Below, one piece after another: positions 12,214-12,369 of a stretch of 12,369 nt of DNA (within the stretch, counting starts at the first letter, position 1; each line of letters starts with the position of its first letter). The stretch comes from CALMEH01 sp031409875 (GTDB lineage Bacteria > Acidobacteriota > Blastocatellia > Pyrinomonadales > Pyrinomonadaceae), in NCBI GenBank assembly GCA_031409875.1, contig JANNYB010000025.1, positions 1 through 12,369 of the forward strand, given 5' to 3'. The notes under the pieces were generated by a model, which was not told the DNA's origin, searched no databases, and saw only the letters and a program-made list of their open reading frames with translations. The translations under genes and the position numbers were made by a program.

Positions 12214-12369
12214 ATGCATATAGCAGTGATTGGAACAGGTTATGTCGGATTGGTTACAGGTGCTTGCTTTGCCGAATTCGGCGTGGAAGTTACTTGTGTT
12301 GACGTTGACGAAAAGAAAATCGAGGGCTTAAAAAATAATGTAATGCCGATTTACGAGCCGGGACTCGAT
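12214..12369 (+). CDS. ugd: UDP-glucose 6-dehydrogenase, N-terminal fragment (cut by window edge)
   Basis: Oxidises UDP-glucose to UDP-glucuronate with two NAD+, supplying precursor for exopolysaccharide and envelope glycans. Only 52 codons are present and the frame is open to the window end. The N-terminus MHIAVIGTGYVGLVTGACFAEFG carries the NAD-binding Rossmann motif GTGYVGL (7-13). It is followed by VTCVDVDEKKIEGL, with the acidic residue at the end of strand 2, and MPIYEPGL (44-51), the family-specific P-I-x-E-P-G-L signature. The closely related GDP-mannose dehydrogenases share the layout, so the exact nucleotide-sugar is not certain without the rest. No Shine-Dalgarno is visible. It lies downstream of two terminator-like hairpins and probably has its own promoter. 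Confidence 0.88.
   Translation, partial: MHIAVIGTGYVGLVTGACFAEFGVEVTCVDVDEKKIEGLKNNVMPIYEPGLD

Overview
The window looks like a chromosomal segment of a mesophilic, moderate-GC bacterium, most plausibly an acidobacterium of the Blastocatellia/Pyrinomonadaceae type. That placement is an inference. It rests on the N-terminal CPxCxRTYxDETLxFCLxDG zinc-ribbon signature on a small membrane protein, on secreted FecR-like proteins ending in a conserved VVSPxR tail, and on the general absence of Shine-Dalgarno sequences. No rRNA, tRNA, CRISPR array, phage gene or transposase is visible.

Layout. At the left edge there is a palindromic array of 7-base repeats and a short unknown + strand gene (208-420). 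From 10145 down to 576 nine genes all lie on the - strand: glk (ROK sugar kinase), an unknown 137-residue protein, rimP, nusA, infB, rbfA, an nrnA-like DHH phosphoesterase, cobO, and a zinc-ribbon membrane protein. The core rimP-nusA-infB-rbfA-DHH order is the classic bacterial transcription/translation operon: ribosome maturation (RimP, RbfA), transcript elongation (NusA), initiation factor IF2 and a nanoRNase/pAp phosphatase. A good sigma70-type promoter (8596-8624) sits just before rimP and is followed by an intrinsic-terminator-like hairpin inside the leader, so the operon may be controlled by attenuation. To the right, on the + strand behind a near-consensus promoter (10576-10604), is a tandem pair of paralogous secreted FecR-like proteins with a C-terminal membrane helix. 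They are closed by a strong hairpin terminator, and the window ends in the first 52 codons of a UDP-glucose dehydrogenase gene.

The most unusual feature is a set of intergenic palindromes built from short tandem repeats. Four junctions of the rimP-to-cobO operon (rimP/nusA, infB/rbfA, rbfA/nrnA, nrnA/cobO) are filled almost edge to edge by arrays of 7- or 8-base units, followed by the same units in inverted orientation, so that the transcript can fold into a hairpin of about 22-32 bp. A fifth array of this kind lies at 16-107. The unit differs at every locus (GTGGTAA, AAGGGAT, GAAATGA/GAGTTGA, GAAAGTGA, GAATAAC/TGATAAC) while the architecture is the same. This points to a process that generates inverted tandem repeats locally rather than to dispersal of one fixed element. 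The repeats abut stop codons, replace the ribosome-binding region of the next gene, and create spurious N-terminal extensions in naive gene calls (nrnA, nusA).
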